A stretch of 64,000 nt of DNA, taken from positions 1 through 64,000 of IMG/VR virus record IMGVR_UViG_3300044993_000765; one strand, given 5' to 3'. Under the pieces are notes generated by a model. That model saw only the letters and a program-made list of their open reading frames with translations. It was not told the DNA's origin and ran no database searches. Below, piece after piece: positions 11,301 through 20,369 of the stretch. How positions within the stretch are numbered: position 1 is the first letter of the stretch; the number at the start of each line of letters is the position of its first letter. Both the position numbers and the translations under genes were made by a program. Source of the stretch: a virus.

Positions 11301-14300
11301 GCTTTTGACGCGCTTGAACAGCTTGTCCTTGGCGTCGGGGTGCGGGTAATCGTGGATGAAGGCGATTTCGTTCGCGGGCACGCCGCCGGCGATGAGCTTG
11401 GCGCGCAGATCGTCGTAGACGTTGAATCCTTCCGCGCCGCTCAGGCCCACGATGTCCTGCAAACTGAGGCTGTCGCCGGCCTCGGCATCGAACCCATTGG
11501 CGTCGTTGTAGTCGTCGATTTCGGCTTGGCTCAGTTCCTGCCCGGCTTCGCGCTCGGCCTCACGTTCGGCGATCCAGCGTTCGCGACGGGCGGGATCGCG
11601 CAGGGTCTCCTGCGCCCAGGCCAGACCCTTGTCACGGCCGCCGGGCAAGATGCGTCGCGCGCGACCGGTCGCCGCGTCGTAGACGGTCGTCGTCGCCCTG
11701 GCCGCGGCACCGCGCACCACCAGCAGAAACGGCAGTTCCTCCGCGCCCGCGACCGTGTGCGCCGTGCCGCTCGCATGCGCCAGACTGCCATCGTCCTCGC
11801 GCACGTAGACGCGCTGCGGCTTGGTCGCGGCGCTGCGTCGAGCCGTATTGGGCACCGACAAGTCGCAGAACACCAACTGCGTGCCCTTGTCGGCATCCCA
11901 TTGCCGATACAGCGCCAGCATGCGCTCCAGCGCCAGATTGATCTTCGAGCCGCGGAAGTCCGGCGCCGCCGGGTCGATCAGCCGATAGTCCAGTCCTGCC
12001 TTGTTGGCCTGCCCGGTCAGGGAGAGCGCATTGACCCGGCCCTTGGTCTGCCGGGTCAACTCGCGGATGCGGGCGAAGCGGCCCAGGATCGACTCCGGGT
12101 TGAGGTCGATCTTGGGAGTCAGGGCCGCTTCCACGATGCCCATCTGGGCGTCCTCGCGCGTCGGATAGACCGCCAGGGCGCGCGGGTAGGCTTCGCCGGG
12201 CACCTCGATCTTGACCCGGAAGCGGCCGTCTTCGGCCTCCTCGATCGTCGCCGTTTCGCCGCGCCCAGGATTGAAACCGAACACCACGCCGCCGCCCTCA
12301 CTGCGCGCCAGATGCGGGACACCCATGAACTCGGCCACCTGTGGCGAGCGTTCGGCCACCACGATCTGCGGGCGGCCACCCAGCAGGTTCGGAACCGGGA
12401 AGCGCCCGCCCTTGGCCGCTTCCTGGGCCTTGAGGTCGTCCAGCGTCACCACGTCCGCGAACGCGCGGTAGTCGGCCATCAGTGACGGCAGGTTCTGGAA
12501 CTTCGCAAAGCGGGTCGAAGCACGGAAGCCGGCGCCGGAGGGCGCGACCTCGTACACGTTCTCGATGCTGCCGTACTGCCGCGCCCAGGCATCGAAGACG
12601 TGCAAGTCCTTGCGCTTGAGCGTCGGGTATTGCATGTACCGCTGGAGGTTGAACATTTCGACCAGCGAATTGCTGACCGGCGTACCCGTGGCTGTCACCA
12701 GCGGCGCCTTGTCGCCCAGCGTCCCGAACAGCCACTGCGTCTTGACGAACAGATCGAACGCGCGATCGGAGCCGTTCGGATTGCCCATGCCGGGCACGCG
12801 CGACATCGCCGTGGTGTAAAACAGGTTCTTGAATTCATGAAGTTCATCGACGAACAGGGCATCGACGCCCAACTCGTCGAAGGTCAGCACGCCGTCGCGT
12901 TGGCCGATGTTCGCCAGCTTCTGCTTGACCTTGGCCTCCAAGCGTGCGCGGATGCCCTCCATGTCGCGCACGATGCCGCGGTCGCCGCGCTCGCGCTTCA
13001 TCTGTTCGATGAGGCTGGCGATCTCGTCGATCTGTTCGGTCAGGATGCGGGTCTCGGTCTCGGCCGGCAGCCCGATCTTCTTCAGCGAGGAATGGCCGAC
13101 GATGATCGCGTCCCAATCGCCGGTCACGATGCGGGAAAACAGCTTCTTGCGGTTCTCCCGCGTGAAATCGTCCGGTTCCGCCGCCAGCACCACGGCCCCC
13201 GGATACAGCCGGGCGAATTCGGTGCGCCACTGCACGGTCAGATGATTGGGCACGGCGAACAGCGGCTTGCGCGCGACACCGAGCCGTCGCATTTCCATCG
13301 CGATCGCGACCATCTGGAAGGTCTTGCCGGCACCGACGACATGATCGAGCAGCAGTTGACGCGATTGCAGGCCACGCCACACCCCGTTCTGCTGGTGCGC
13401 GAGCAGGGTCAGGCCGGGACTCATGCCCGGCAGGGTCAGATGACTGCCGTCGTAGCGCCGCTCGACGGTGCGGTTCATCTTGTCGTTGTAGAGCGCAAGC
13501 AGGCGCTCGGCCCGCTCGGGGTCGCGCCAAACCCAGGCCCGCCATTCGGCCCGCAGCGCGTTCTGTTTCTCGCGGGCGCGTTCGGTTTCGGCTTCCAGCA
13601 CAATGCGTTCGATCTTGCCGTCGCCATGTTTGATCGTCTTGGTCACGACCACCGCGCGCCCGGCGAGGGTCGCCTGGAAAATCTCGGTCGCGCCCATCTC
13701 CTTCGTGCCCCAGGTCGAGGCATTCAGTACCCGATCCGGTTCGCCGACGACGTTCACCAGCCACAGGCCCGACCCGCGCACATAGGTCATGCGCGCGTTC
13801 GCGCCCGTCACCTCCCGATGGAAAGCTTGCAGATCCTCTGCCGGCAGGAACGGAGCGCCGAGCGCGATGGTGATCTCGCTGGGCGTCTTGTCGCGCGGAA
13901 TGACCTTGGACAACGCCCCGACGTTGCGGGCGAAGCGCGGATCGCGCCGGGCCGCGTCCTTGGCTTCGACGAGCTTGGTTTTCACATCGCCCGACAGGTA
14001 GTCGTCGGCCGTGACCAGATTGCCGTCCGGCGTTTCGTACACCAGCGGGCCGAGTTCCTTGACGAGCGCGGTACTGTCCTTGCCGTAGACCTCGGTCATG
14101 TAGTCCAGGTCCAGACGGCCACGGTAGTTCAGGCTGGCGAGGTAGGCGTCGCGCGCACTGTGGACGGTCACGAAATCCGACGGCGGGAACAGCACGCGAC
14201 GACGGAAGATATCGGCTTTCGTCGCCTTCGGGGCGCGCGGCTCGATGCCCTCGCGCTTGGCGACGGTCTCGCTCACGCCGGCGTCGTAGTCGAACTCCAG

Positions 14301-17300
14301 TGCCAGAAGCAGGCTGGCGTCCGGGTCGTCGAAGAACAGGCTACGGTTGGTCCGCGATGCGCTGAGGTGGCCGTATCGCTTGAGGAAGGCGTCATAGCGA
14401 TCGTTGAGCAGACGACGGTTGGCCTCGATCTGCGCCTCGCTCGCGTCCGCGGCGCGTTCCAGGCGCATCTGCTGGCGCAGCACGTCGCGAATCTCGATCA
14501 TGCCGCGCATGCGCGCCTCGGCGGTCGCACCGGGCGCCGTCCACGGCGCCGCTTGCGGCTCGCCCATCCGGTCCTCGCCCCGGATCATGATCCGCCCCTC
14601 GGCGTCGATGAAGTAGGCGCCGACCTTCACCCCCTCGGGCACCGCACTGGCGGTCATCGCCTCGGTGCGGTCGATCGGGCTGTAGATGCCCTCCGGCAAC
14701 GTCCGCGCCCATGCCGTCAGTTGCGCGGCCAGATCGCCGGAAGGGGCGACGGTGTAGTCGTTGGCCCGGTACATGGTGCCGCCGGCCGTCTGCGTGCCGA
14801 GGATATGATCCGGGTGATCGACGTACCAGGGGTTGATGCGGAAGGAGAACGTCTCGCCCGTGGTCGGGTGTTCTAGCGTCTGTTCGACGGTCTGCACCCA
14901 GCGCAGGCGCGCGGCCCGCGTGTCGTCGCTCGGCGGGTCGGTGTCCGGGGCGCGCTTCTGGAGCACGATGATATCGGTCACGACCTCGGTGCCGGCGTTC
15001 TCGGCGAACGCGGTGTCGGGCAGGCGCGCGGCGGCGATCAGATCCGCCCGCTCCGCGATCCACTGCCGCACGCGACTGTCTTTGGCGTCCAGAAACTGAC
15101 GCGACACCACCATCATCAGCACGCCGCCCGGCCGTAGCTTGTCGATCGACTTGGCGAAGAAGTAGTTGTGGATGCTGAAGCCCGAATACGGGCTGCGCTC
15201 AGAATCGACGATGGGTTCGCTACCGAAGGGCGGATTGCCGATCGCCACGTCGAAAAATTCGCTCGGGACCGCCACGTCCTGAAACCCGCTCTGGCGAATG
15301 TGCGCTTTCGGATAGAGCGCGGCGGCGATTTGCTGGGTCAGCGGATCGAGTTCGACGCCGTAGAGCGTGGAAGCGTTCCGCAGCTTCGCCGGCATCCCGC
15401 CGAAGAAATGGCCAATGCCGACCGCCGGTTCCAGAATGCGCCCGCGGGTGACGCCCAGACGCACCAGTGCGGAGTACATGCCGTCGATCACGGGCTTGCT
15501 GGTGTAGTGGGCGTTGAGCGTGGACGCGCGCGCCGCGCGCCATTCGGCATCCGTCAGCAGGCCCTGAAGCTCGGCGCGGACTTTCGCCCATTGGGCATTG
15601 GCCGGATCGAAGACGCCCTTCAGCGCACCCCAACCGACGTAGCGCGCGAGTTGGCGACGCTCTTCCGGCGACGCCGGCCGCTGTTCGGCGGCCATCGCCT
15701 TGACGATGCGGATCGCAGCGAGATTGTCCCGCGCCTTGCGCGCGAGCCCGCCTTTGCCCAGATCGTCGGCCAAGCCCTCGACGGCCTGCTCGGCTGTATC
15801 CACTTCCGTCGCGGTGGCGGCGACAACGCCGGCCTCTGGCCCCGCGGCAGGCTCGGCCTGCGGCGACGCGGTCTCGGCCACAACGGAAGAGGCCGCAGGA
15901 TCGTCGATCGCTGCGGCCTCTTGGGTCAGGCGCTCTCGCTGCCCGGTTCGGGCGGAGGGGGATCGTCGTCGTCGGTCGTTGGTGGCTCCAGCGACAACTC
16001 CCACACCTGCGCCTTCTCCCAGCTCGACAGATGATTCAGGCTCGTATCGGCCTTCGCCCGTTCCTCCTCGGCGGTCTGGTTCGCCAGCGCCTCCAGGTAG
16101 TATCCCGACCGGATCAGTTTCTGCACCCGCTTGGGCCAACCCAGCATCCAGCGGTTCGCGACCTCGCGCGCGGTCGGCGACATCGCCAGCAGTTTCGCGC
16201 GCACGTCGGCGGGATAAGCGTTCGGTTTGACCAAGTCCTGCATCGGGGGTGTCCTCCGGGTTCGCGGCGTCTGCCGCCTCGTTCAGCGTCGTGTCGGTAC
16301 TGGTGGCGGCGGCAGCGTCGACAGTGACAACGCGCCCTCCGTCGACGATGTCGGGTCCCATGCCTCCTGCACCCGCACCGTCTCCTGCATCAAAGCGGCC
16401 AGATACTCTCCCGAGTCGATCAGGGCGCGCGCCCGCATCGGTCTCGTTCGCATCCAGTGGTTGGCGATCTGCGTCGCCAAGGGCGACATCGATTCCAGGG
16501 CGATCCGTGCCGCGGGCGGATACCGCTCCGGTCTCAACAGGATCGTCACTGCCCACTGCCTCCCTCGATGCCAGGTCCCTGCCATTGTCGGCCCGACGCC
16601 CCGCGTCCGTCGACAGGCTCGGCGCGATCTGGACATCTGCCCACAACTGATTGGCACTACTGGACAGGGTGATGATGCCGTCCGCGATGACATAGCGCGC
16701 CCCGTAGGCTCCGCCGGTGTTGACCGCTCCGGCCTGCTCGAACGCCCGACGAGCCGCGGCCATCGCCGAGTGGACTTCGGTGACATGGGCGAACGCCGCC
16801 GGAAACGGGACCCGCCCGGACTGACCTGAACGCACCTGCGCAACCAGCCCGTCCACGAAATCCGCCAGGATCGCAGCATTGCCTGTGGGTTGCCTTGCGC
16901 TTTCCGTCGCCGCATCTTCCACAGTCTGTGCCGAGGCGGTCGACTCGATGACAGGTGCAGCGATCTTCGTCCAGCGATCGGACCAGGGCACCTCCCGGCG
17001 TTGCTCGATCCGGCCATCGTGGCTCACCGTGATCGTCTGTCCATCGTCTAGGCGCACCCAGGGGAATCCGGACTTGGCGAACAGCGTGCCTTGGGCCGTC
17101 TGCGGCGCACCAAGCATCAGATTGCGCGATGTCGCCTGCACGCGGTCGCCGATGGCGAGTCCCGCCGCCGCCAGGACCGAAAGCCGCCGACTCCGGTTGC
17201 CCTCGTTCATCTGGTCGGCCAGTCGTTGCAGGACCGGCAGTAGGCGACCGTACTCCGCGGTCGCCCGATATGCCTGTTTGCCACCGAACGCGCGTGCACG

Positions 17301-19637
17301 CTGCGCGACCCACTGATTCGCCTCGGCGTAGCTCCCGAACCTCGGAAACGTCTCGACCGGCGCACGCGCCTCCGCCTCGCGCTGGGCTCGCCGCTCCGCC
17401 TCCCGGGATTGTTCGGTCGCGCGGTCGGTACCGGCCCAACGATAAATCGCGTCCTCAGATGCCGAACGTCCACGCGGCAGAGTGATACCCGTCGTCGCAG
17501 CGAAAAGTGCACGACTCGCCGGATTCATCTTGGCATCGCCCAGATTGCGTTTAAGCAAACCGCGCGCATCACGGCGCTCGATCAGATCGATCAGTTCGTC
17601 TGCGGCCTTCTCGTAGAAGCCGCTCTCCTCATCGGTGACGTTCGGTCGCTTCCGGCGCATCGTCTCCACGAACATCCTGCGCAGCGCCGGACGATCCAAT
17701 CCAACGGAGTTTTCGAGTGGCGGCGCGTCGTTCTCGGATGCCACCGCCTGATCGACAGACACCGACACGGTTTCCCGTTCAGGCGGAAGATTTACAGGTG
17801 CACTCTGCGCATCGGTCAGCATACGGCGGTGCAGGTTGCCCCCTGGGATCGGCTGTCCTCTCGCATCGAACAGCGGCAAATAGTTGCGTTCGCCCTCCCA
17901 ATCGGAACGACGCACACGTACCTTGGTATTGCCACGCTTTTCCCGAAAGCCCATCAACGCTTCGCCTTCAGGCGTAGTGACGTTGAGAACGACCCCTTTC
18001 GGCGTGGCTCCGGTCGATTCCACTGCTATCGATTGGGGTGCTGGCGGTCGATAGACTGATGCCTGCGCTCCGATTCGCGACGACAGCACCGCTTCATTCG
18101 GCGCCGCCGCGGGATGACGGGCGCGCGCCGCGTTCACGTCTGGCGTAAGCCCCAAGGAATCGCGCTCAAGCGCAAGGGCTGTCGCATCCCGATCGAACGC
18201 TCCGCGCTGCGCGGCGGGGATCGCAATACCCTCGGGCGTGACCATCGTCACCGGCTCCGGAAGCGCCAGCAACCGCCGATAAGTCGCCGGTGACTGTCCC
18301 GTATTGGGAGTCGATGATGCTTGTCCGACCTGGCGGTCGCTGGCGAGGGTCTCCATCGCCTGCAGGAACGCGGCATCACCCTGCGGCTGCGGCCGCTCGC
18401 GGAGGGCACCGATACCCCCGAATACGCCGCCGCCCAAACCACCGGCTGCCGCGCTGTCGAAGTACGCCGTGAGTGCATCCGCATCAGTCAAGGACTGTTG
18501 GCCGGCGAACCGCGTCGCGCCTTCCTGTACCGCTTCGGTCGCACCCTCCCCGACCGCATTGCGCGCGAAGCCGGCCGCGACGCGATCCTTCAGTGCTCCG
18601 CCGCGCACACCCCGCAATAGCGTATCGGCCAGCAGCGCATCGCCGAACGTCTCCGCAGCCCCATAGATTGCGCCGCCGGTCAGCACGCGCCCGAGATCCA
18701 CCTCGGGGCCTCCGGTCTGCTCGGTCGCGAAGGCCGCGTTATAGGACTCGCCCATACCGCGCGCGGTCGAGGCCGCCGCCAGAGCCCCCGTCGCACCCAG
18801 CGTACGCATCGTCTCTTTCGCCAGTTGATCGCGCATCAGGCCCAATGCCTCGCGCTTGGCAACCGCCTCGGTCGCACCCATGGCGACCTGCCTGGTGACG
18901 TAATCGGCAGCCAAGTTCGCGATCTGCGCCTGGACTTCATCGCGGACCAGTTTCTTGCCGAAGAAACCGCCGACCGCGCCGCCGATGGTGCCCGGCCCCG
19001 GTGCCGCACCGCTGCCGGCGGCGGCACCAGCCACCGAGAACATCAACGACTCCAGTACGCTCGGCAGCATCTGACCGAGGTTGAACTGCGCCCAATCCGC
19101 CAAGTTGCCGAGTGTGCCGGTGATGCCGTCGCCCGTCGCCCAAGCGCGACTCAAGCTGTCGGTCGGACGCGCATCCTGCGCCTGCCGTTCAAGGAGACCT
19201 TGCGCACGCAAGGCCCATTCTCCCGCAGTCTCGTCGGCGCCGAACAGATCCGCACCCAGCGCACCCAGGCCGTACAGTGCTGCCTGCGTACCTGGCCAGT
19301 AGGTCTGCATGCCGCGCCCGAAATCGCCGGCATCGGTGGGCGGCGGAACATCCTGCAGGAACTGACGGGTCCACTGTGCCGCATCGCCCCCCTGCTGTTG
19401 CGCCAACCAAGGCAAGATCACATTGGCGTAATCGGCGTGAATACGCTGGCGATCCTCGGGTGCGGCCATATTCCAGCCCCGTCGAGCCTTGACGGTCTCC
19501 CAGCGCAGGTCGGGGATTTCGGCCGGAGCAAGCGATGGCACGGCCGGTGCCGGCGACGAAGTCACCGGGTCATTCAGGCGTGCGGTCAGCGCAGGATCGA
19601 CAAAAGCCGATCCGAACGGGTTGTAAGCGTCGGTCAT
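5358..19637 (-). CDS. Giant PLxRFG polyvalent ejection protein (methyltransferase and SNF2 helicase domains)
   Basis: A single 4759-residue protein. Residues about 1-430 are rich in Gly/Ala with hydrophobic stretches, as in internal virion proteins that cross membranes. An N6-adenine methyltransferase domain spans about 1370-1545 with the catalytic motif NPPF near 1466. An SNF2-type helicase spans about 2080-2860, with Walker A VGAGKT near 2097, a DELH box near 2262 and a C-terminal GAGTNVQD/QREGRAIRRGN motif near 2800. A zincin motif HEAIGH sits near 3247. A polyvalent-protein signature FIEEIQSDWHQ lies near 3600, and the PLxRFG motif (FPLQRFGRYFV) near 4072. A hydrophobic segment follows near 4475. 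Such LPD-bearing proteins, related in idea to P1 DarB, are packaged and injected to protect phage DNA early. The gene closes the late operon, 6 bases after the lysozyme gene. Confidence 0.9.
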   Translation of the reverse strand: MTDAYNPFGSAFVDPALTARLNDPVTSSPAPAVPSLAPAEIPDLRWETVKARRGWNMAAPEDRQRIHADYANVILPWLAQQQGGDAAQWTRQFLQDVPPPTDAGDFGRGMQTYWPGTQAALYGLGALGADLFGADETAGEWALRAQGLLERQAQDARPTDSLSRAWATGDGITGTLGNLADWAQFNLGQMLPSVLESLMFSVAGAAAGSGAAPGPGTIGGAVGGFFGKKLVRDEVQAQIANLAADYVTRQVAMGATEAVAKREALGLMRDQLAKETMRTLGATGALAAASTARGMGESYNAAFATEQTGGPEVDLGRVLTGGAIYGAAETFGDALLADTLLRGVRGGALKDRVAAGFARNAVGEGATEAVQEGATRFAGQQSLTDADALTAYFDSAAAGGLGGGVFGGIGALRERPQPQGDAAFLQAMETLASDRQVGQASSTPNTGQSPATYRRLLALPEPVTMVTPEGIAIPAAQRGAFDRDATALALERDSLGLTPDVNAARARHPAAAPNEAVLSSRIGAQASVYRPPAPQSIAVESTGATPKGVVLNVTTPEGEALMGFREKRGNTKVRVRRSDWEGERNYLPLFDARGQPIPGGNLHRRMLTDAQSAPVNLPPERETVSVSVDQAVASENDAPPLENSVGLDRPALRRMFVETMRRKRPNVTDEESGFYEKAADELIDLIERRDARGLLKRNLGDAKMNPASRALFAATTGITLPRGRSASEDAIYRWAGTDRATEQSREAERRAQREAEARAPVETFPRFGSYAEANQWVAQRARAFGGKQAYRATAEYGRLLPVLQRLADQMNEGNRSRRLSVLAAAGLAIGDRVQATSRNLMLGAPQTAQGTLFAKSGFPWVRLDDGQTITVSHDGRIEQRREVPWSDRWTKIAAPVIESTASAQTVEDAATESARQPTGNAAILADFVDGLVAQVRSGQSGRVPFPAAFAHVTEVHSAMAAARRAFEQAGAVNTGGAYGARYVIADGIITLSSSANQLWADVQIAPSLSTDAGRRADNGRDLASREAVGSDDPVETGAVSARGTDRPGIDVALGDADRQPLDANETDAGARPDRLGRVSGRFDAGDGAGAGGMGPDIVDGGRVVTVDAAAATSTDTTLNEAADAANPEDTPDAGLGQTERLSRRRARETAGDVADRARGREPLDAGLAQAGAETDPVGILPGGAGEPDRRGGTGEGRYEPESSVELGEGAGVGVVAGATNDRRRRSPSARTGQRERLTQEAAAIDDPAASSVVAETASPQAEPAAGPEAGVVAATATEVDTAEQAVEGLADDLGKGGLARKARDNLAAIRIVKAMAAEQRPASPEERRQLARYVGWGALKGVFDPANAQWAKVRAELQGLLTDAEWRAARASTLNAHYTSKPVIDGMYSALVRLGVTRGRILEPAVGIGHFFGGMPAKLRNASTLYGVELDPLTQQIAAALYPKAHIRQSGFQDVAVPSEFFDVAIGNPPFGSEPIVDSERSPYSGFSIHNYFFAKSIDKLRPGGVLMMVVSRQFLDAKDSRVRQWIAERADLIAAARLPDTAFAENAGTEVVTDIIVLQKRAPDTDPPSDDTRAARLRWVQTVEQTLEHPTTGETFSFRINPWYVDHPDHILGTQTAGGTMYRANDYTVAPSGDLAAQLTAWARTLPEGIYSPIDRTEAMTASAVPEGVKVGAYFIDAEGRIMIRGEDRMGEPQAAPWTAPGATAEARMRGMIEIRDVLRQQMRLERAADASEAQIEANRRLLNDRYDAFLKRYGHLSASRTNRSLFFDDPDASLLLALEFDYDAGVSETVAKREGIEPRAPKATKADIFRRRVLFPPSDFVTVHSARDAYLASLNYRGRLDLDYMTEVYGKDSTALVKELGPLVYETPDGNLVTADDYLSGDVKTKLVEAKDAARRDPRFARNVGALSKVIPRDKTPSEITIALGAPFLPAEDLQAFHREVTGANARMTYVRGSGLWLVNVVGEPDRVLNASTWGTKEMGATEIFQATLAGRAVVVTKTIKHGDGKIERIVLEAETERAREKQNALRAEWRAWVWRDPERAERLLALYNDKMNRTVERRYDGSHLTLPGMSPGLTLLAHQQNGVWRGLQSRQLLLDHVVGAGKTFQMVAIAMEMRRLGVARKPLFAVPNHLTVQWRTEFARLYPGAVVLAAEPDDFTRENRKKLFSRIVTGDWDAIIVGHSSLKKIGLPAETETRILTEQIDEIASLIEQMKRERGDRGIVRDMEGIRARLEAKVKQKLANIGQRDGVLTFDELGVDALFVDELHEFKNLFYTTAMSRVPGMGNPNGSDRAFDLFVKTQWLFGTLGDKAPLVTATGTPVSNSLVEMFNLQRYMQYPTLKRKDLHVFDAWARQYGSIENVYEVAPSGAGFRASTRFAKFQNLPSLMADYRAFADVVTLDDLKAQEAAKGGRFPVPNLLGGRPQIVVAERSPQVAEFMGVPHLARSEGGGVVFGFNPGRGETATIEEAEDGRFRVKIEVPGEAYPRALAVYPTREDAQMGIVEAALTPKIDLNPESILGRFARIRELTRQTKGRVNALSLTGQANKAGLDYRLIDPAAPDFRGSKINLALERMLALYRQWDADKGTQLVFCDLSVPNTARRSAATKPQRVYVREDDGSLAHASGTAHTVAGAEELPFLLVVRGAAARATTTVYDAATGRARRILPGGRDKGLAWAQETLRDPARRERWIAEREAEREAGQELSQAEIDDYNDANGFDAEAGDSLSLQDIVGLSGAEGFNVYDDLRAKLIAGGVPANEIAFIHDYPHPDAKDKLFKRVKSGEVRFLFGSTAKMGAGTNVQDRIVGLHHIDAPWKPSDLEQREGRAIRRGNQLYERDPDGFEVAIYRYATRQTYDTRRWQLLEHKARGIEQLRKYDGQQTEIEDIDGEAANAAEMKAAASGDPLILRETQLRHDVRRLEQLELAHADNQTALQRQARTAEQYAAMGGPRYLKALREVQAQVKQHPLPEDKEAVPGGTTLDGARFGERKALTQTIARRVGALIGPSDAASPVELAYRGVTFEIDRVHAQWVRVSSDLGEVTSYERGAQTFSATGLLTRLNNYIDRIGAEIVDTEARIENARGEAERFRAEAAKPFEQTQALREAREQYRRVQRLLLVRGPEIPEHERPMLDAALEAQRSALREAGFSDALDELLDYQQQRDDDAGAFSKRRNPAAAGASVAQVQRVVDEMLVDWKGAPVVRVVATPDYLPASARRAPDVHLAEGYYARSTGTVYLVASALPNRRAVQRVLIHEAIGHYGIETIVGPAQWAQIAEGVHRLREKGRYRDLFAEHARRGYLDNGWDSTAIAEFIAILAERGVKDSVLDRVVAAVRAFLRKLGVRWTLSEAELRQLVMRAARQVRLGGSERALSLKESMAPAFSRVEGFRSALLQALERAQGAPRRGTAEQWQQWLDGVQRRGGFKQAERDWLDVDVWLTTRESVTGEARITREALTDFVRTHQVRIGEQQIGGDVARYDAALDRLQAAGFEIETLPSYGVALMRDGQEVDERTLTESQRHDLETLSAGIETTAPFVSAEGRYASYQMEGGREYRELLLTFPVQPSSRNPDEPFHSEHYPSVKNVLVHIRYNEREDVDGKRMLFIEEIQSDWHQHGRRYGYRPSADRNVAPDAPFKSTEDWTLLAIKRMVRMAAERGFQRIGWTTGAQQTSRYSRGEQVDAIDYMPMPSGAFRVAGLKQGDVVREMEVPANLLSSLLGAKVAARVRAGEGDLSPRGSSRGTPLRRLDALSLHLGDAGMGGYYDGILPAVVNRWARPLGGRVTTAEIRPRFRAHALEVHAFDITPAVRAAVEEGLPLFSKRTPNAVLDDLDAILDPAPEQTALKDRAKAWLKDITPAKFKDASRSAWLGLLTTRHLGELGGDYFEHIRFYNDYLARMSADRNQMQSEADTLAEDARRWVSKHRMQARELFRLMHAATIAGVDPAKAYTPLQFRFGGKLHEVTPKSIREALRAIRQQMRERSGDSKIDMMQEAKILRGMPAREKRRRAAYPELVARWNALPKEAQEIYIAFRDAYAGRSDAVEEALVARMRDTDASASHKRRLEQVIRLQFERNRLQGVYFPLQRFGRYFVSALRDGVPVYLMFESLSDLERAVASLQGQGYTIRAQGLKAESGPKDAPQGTFVAEIIEHLSKAGVSEKTQEEIYQLYLQALPEMSMRKHQIHRNAVPGFDPDGVRAFAWNMHHGSHQLARLRYAHKLQSVLELLKHQQDIDRRKDDADTRRLVAGDAILAELQRRHAWIMQPTDSPITQAISSAGFVYYLGLSPASALVNLSQTALISYPYLAARFGAVKAFNALLAAGSDAARTLGHIERRLPNREEEDAYKALVAAGAIDRTQAHSLAGIAEDGAVRFSPAWAEAMRIIGWGFHTTELINREATGIAAFRLSRKAGQSFDQAVRSAIDAIQDTHYDYTNQNRARWMQGNVAKVLLMFKQYALNTTWHLGRMVWQTTRNADPQTRRIARRNLTGVLGMSALFSGALGLPIASVVMGVLNAIAASFGDEDEPWEAKTELRAFLTDLLGTDAAEVLLNGPVNTVTGADVASRVSLSQLWFRDADRELEGRGMYYHLLEQAAGPMGGVLKNVIAGKALIDEGHTWRGVETMLPSALKSMVKAARYEVQGANTLRGDPLIEDMSLRQTLLQLSGFTPSELAETYARNNAAKRYEQHLLKRRERLLDAYALATRTGDVEGRAEVVRQIREWNRKVPELAITAGTLERSIASRLAWSARAEAGIVLNPRLAERVREGTGTAE

Positions 19638-19643
19638 GAGCGA

Positions 19644-20369
19644 TCAGGATTTGGGGGACGAGCGACGCAGATGCTGCAGATCGAGATCGATCGAGTACGG
19701 CGGCTCAGGGGACGGCACGAGCGACGCTGGAGTCGTCGCATCGGTTGGCGTGAAGAAGGACGGCGGAAAGATCGCCTGGGAGGATTCGGCACCAGGGGGC
19801 TGCACTGGCCACATCGGAGGCAAGACCGGCCGGTAATGCGGCTGCGCAGGTGGCGCACTCAAGGCTGCGGCCAGTGGCGCATAGGGCGGCAAGAAGGTGG
19901 GCGTAGCGGACTGGCCCAGCGCCTGTGCGATGAATGCGGGGGAGCGTTTGGGCTGCGGGTACGGCGACGACGGCAAGCTGGCCCAGGTGCGCCCATCCTT
20001 TCGGACAGCGGTGGCGTAATCCCCGCGAAGTACATCATCCAGCGATCCGCTGCGTCGCATCAATTCCAGCGCACCTAGATCCTGCGAGCGCGGCGAGAAG
20101 TCGCTCAAGCCAAGCGTCCCCGCGATATCATTCCAAGTGGAGTGCAGAAACTGGTACTTGCCCGCTGCCGTTGTCGTGTTGGCTTTACCGTCCGTCTGTC
20201 GGAACCTTCTCGCAATGCCGGGATGACGAGACAGATCGGGGATGGCACTGCCTCCGAAGGCGACGCGATAAGGATCGGCGTATCTGGCTGTCCCTTCGGC
20301 TTGCGCGATCAGGTCGAGATAACGACGGACATTCGGATGTTCCAATAGCGCGGTCAGATCGCGGCTCAT
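19644..20369 (-). CDS. Lambda-R-like lytic transglycosylase (GH104), likely virion lysin
   Basis: 241 residues. The first ~140 match the lambda endolysin family: AEGT with the likely catalytic Glu near residue 28, FGGSAIPDLSRHP, TTAAGKYQFLHSTWNDI, LSDFSPRSQDLGAL and WASLPSSPYPQ. This family cleaves peptidoglycan glycan strands. The last ~100 residues are Pro-rich and unrelated to lambda R. That tail, the absence of a holin beside it and its place between internal virion genes suggest a virion-borne lysin used at entry rather than a lysis enzyme. Its start overlaps the stop of the gene upstream by 4 bases (ATGA), so translation is likely coupled. Confidence 0.85.
   Translation of the reverse strand: MSRDLTALLEHPNVRRYLDLIAQAEGTARYADPYRVAFGGSAIPDLSRHPGIARRFRQTDGKANTTTAAGKYQFLHSTWNDIAGTLGLSDFSPRSQDLGALELMRRSGSLDDVLRGDYATAVRKDGRTWASLPSSPYPQPKRSPAFIAQALGQSATPTFLPPYAPLAAALSAPPAQPHYRPVLPPMWPVQPPGAESSQAIFPPSFFTPTDATTPASLVPSPEPPYSIDLDLQHLRRSSPKS

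Noticed and set aside
12600-14876. 758-codon plus-strand frame opposite the helicase part of the giant gene
   Set aside because: High-GC antisense artefact; the minus strand has clear Walker and helicase motifs there.
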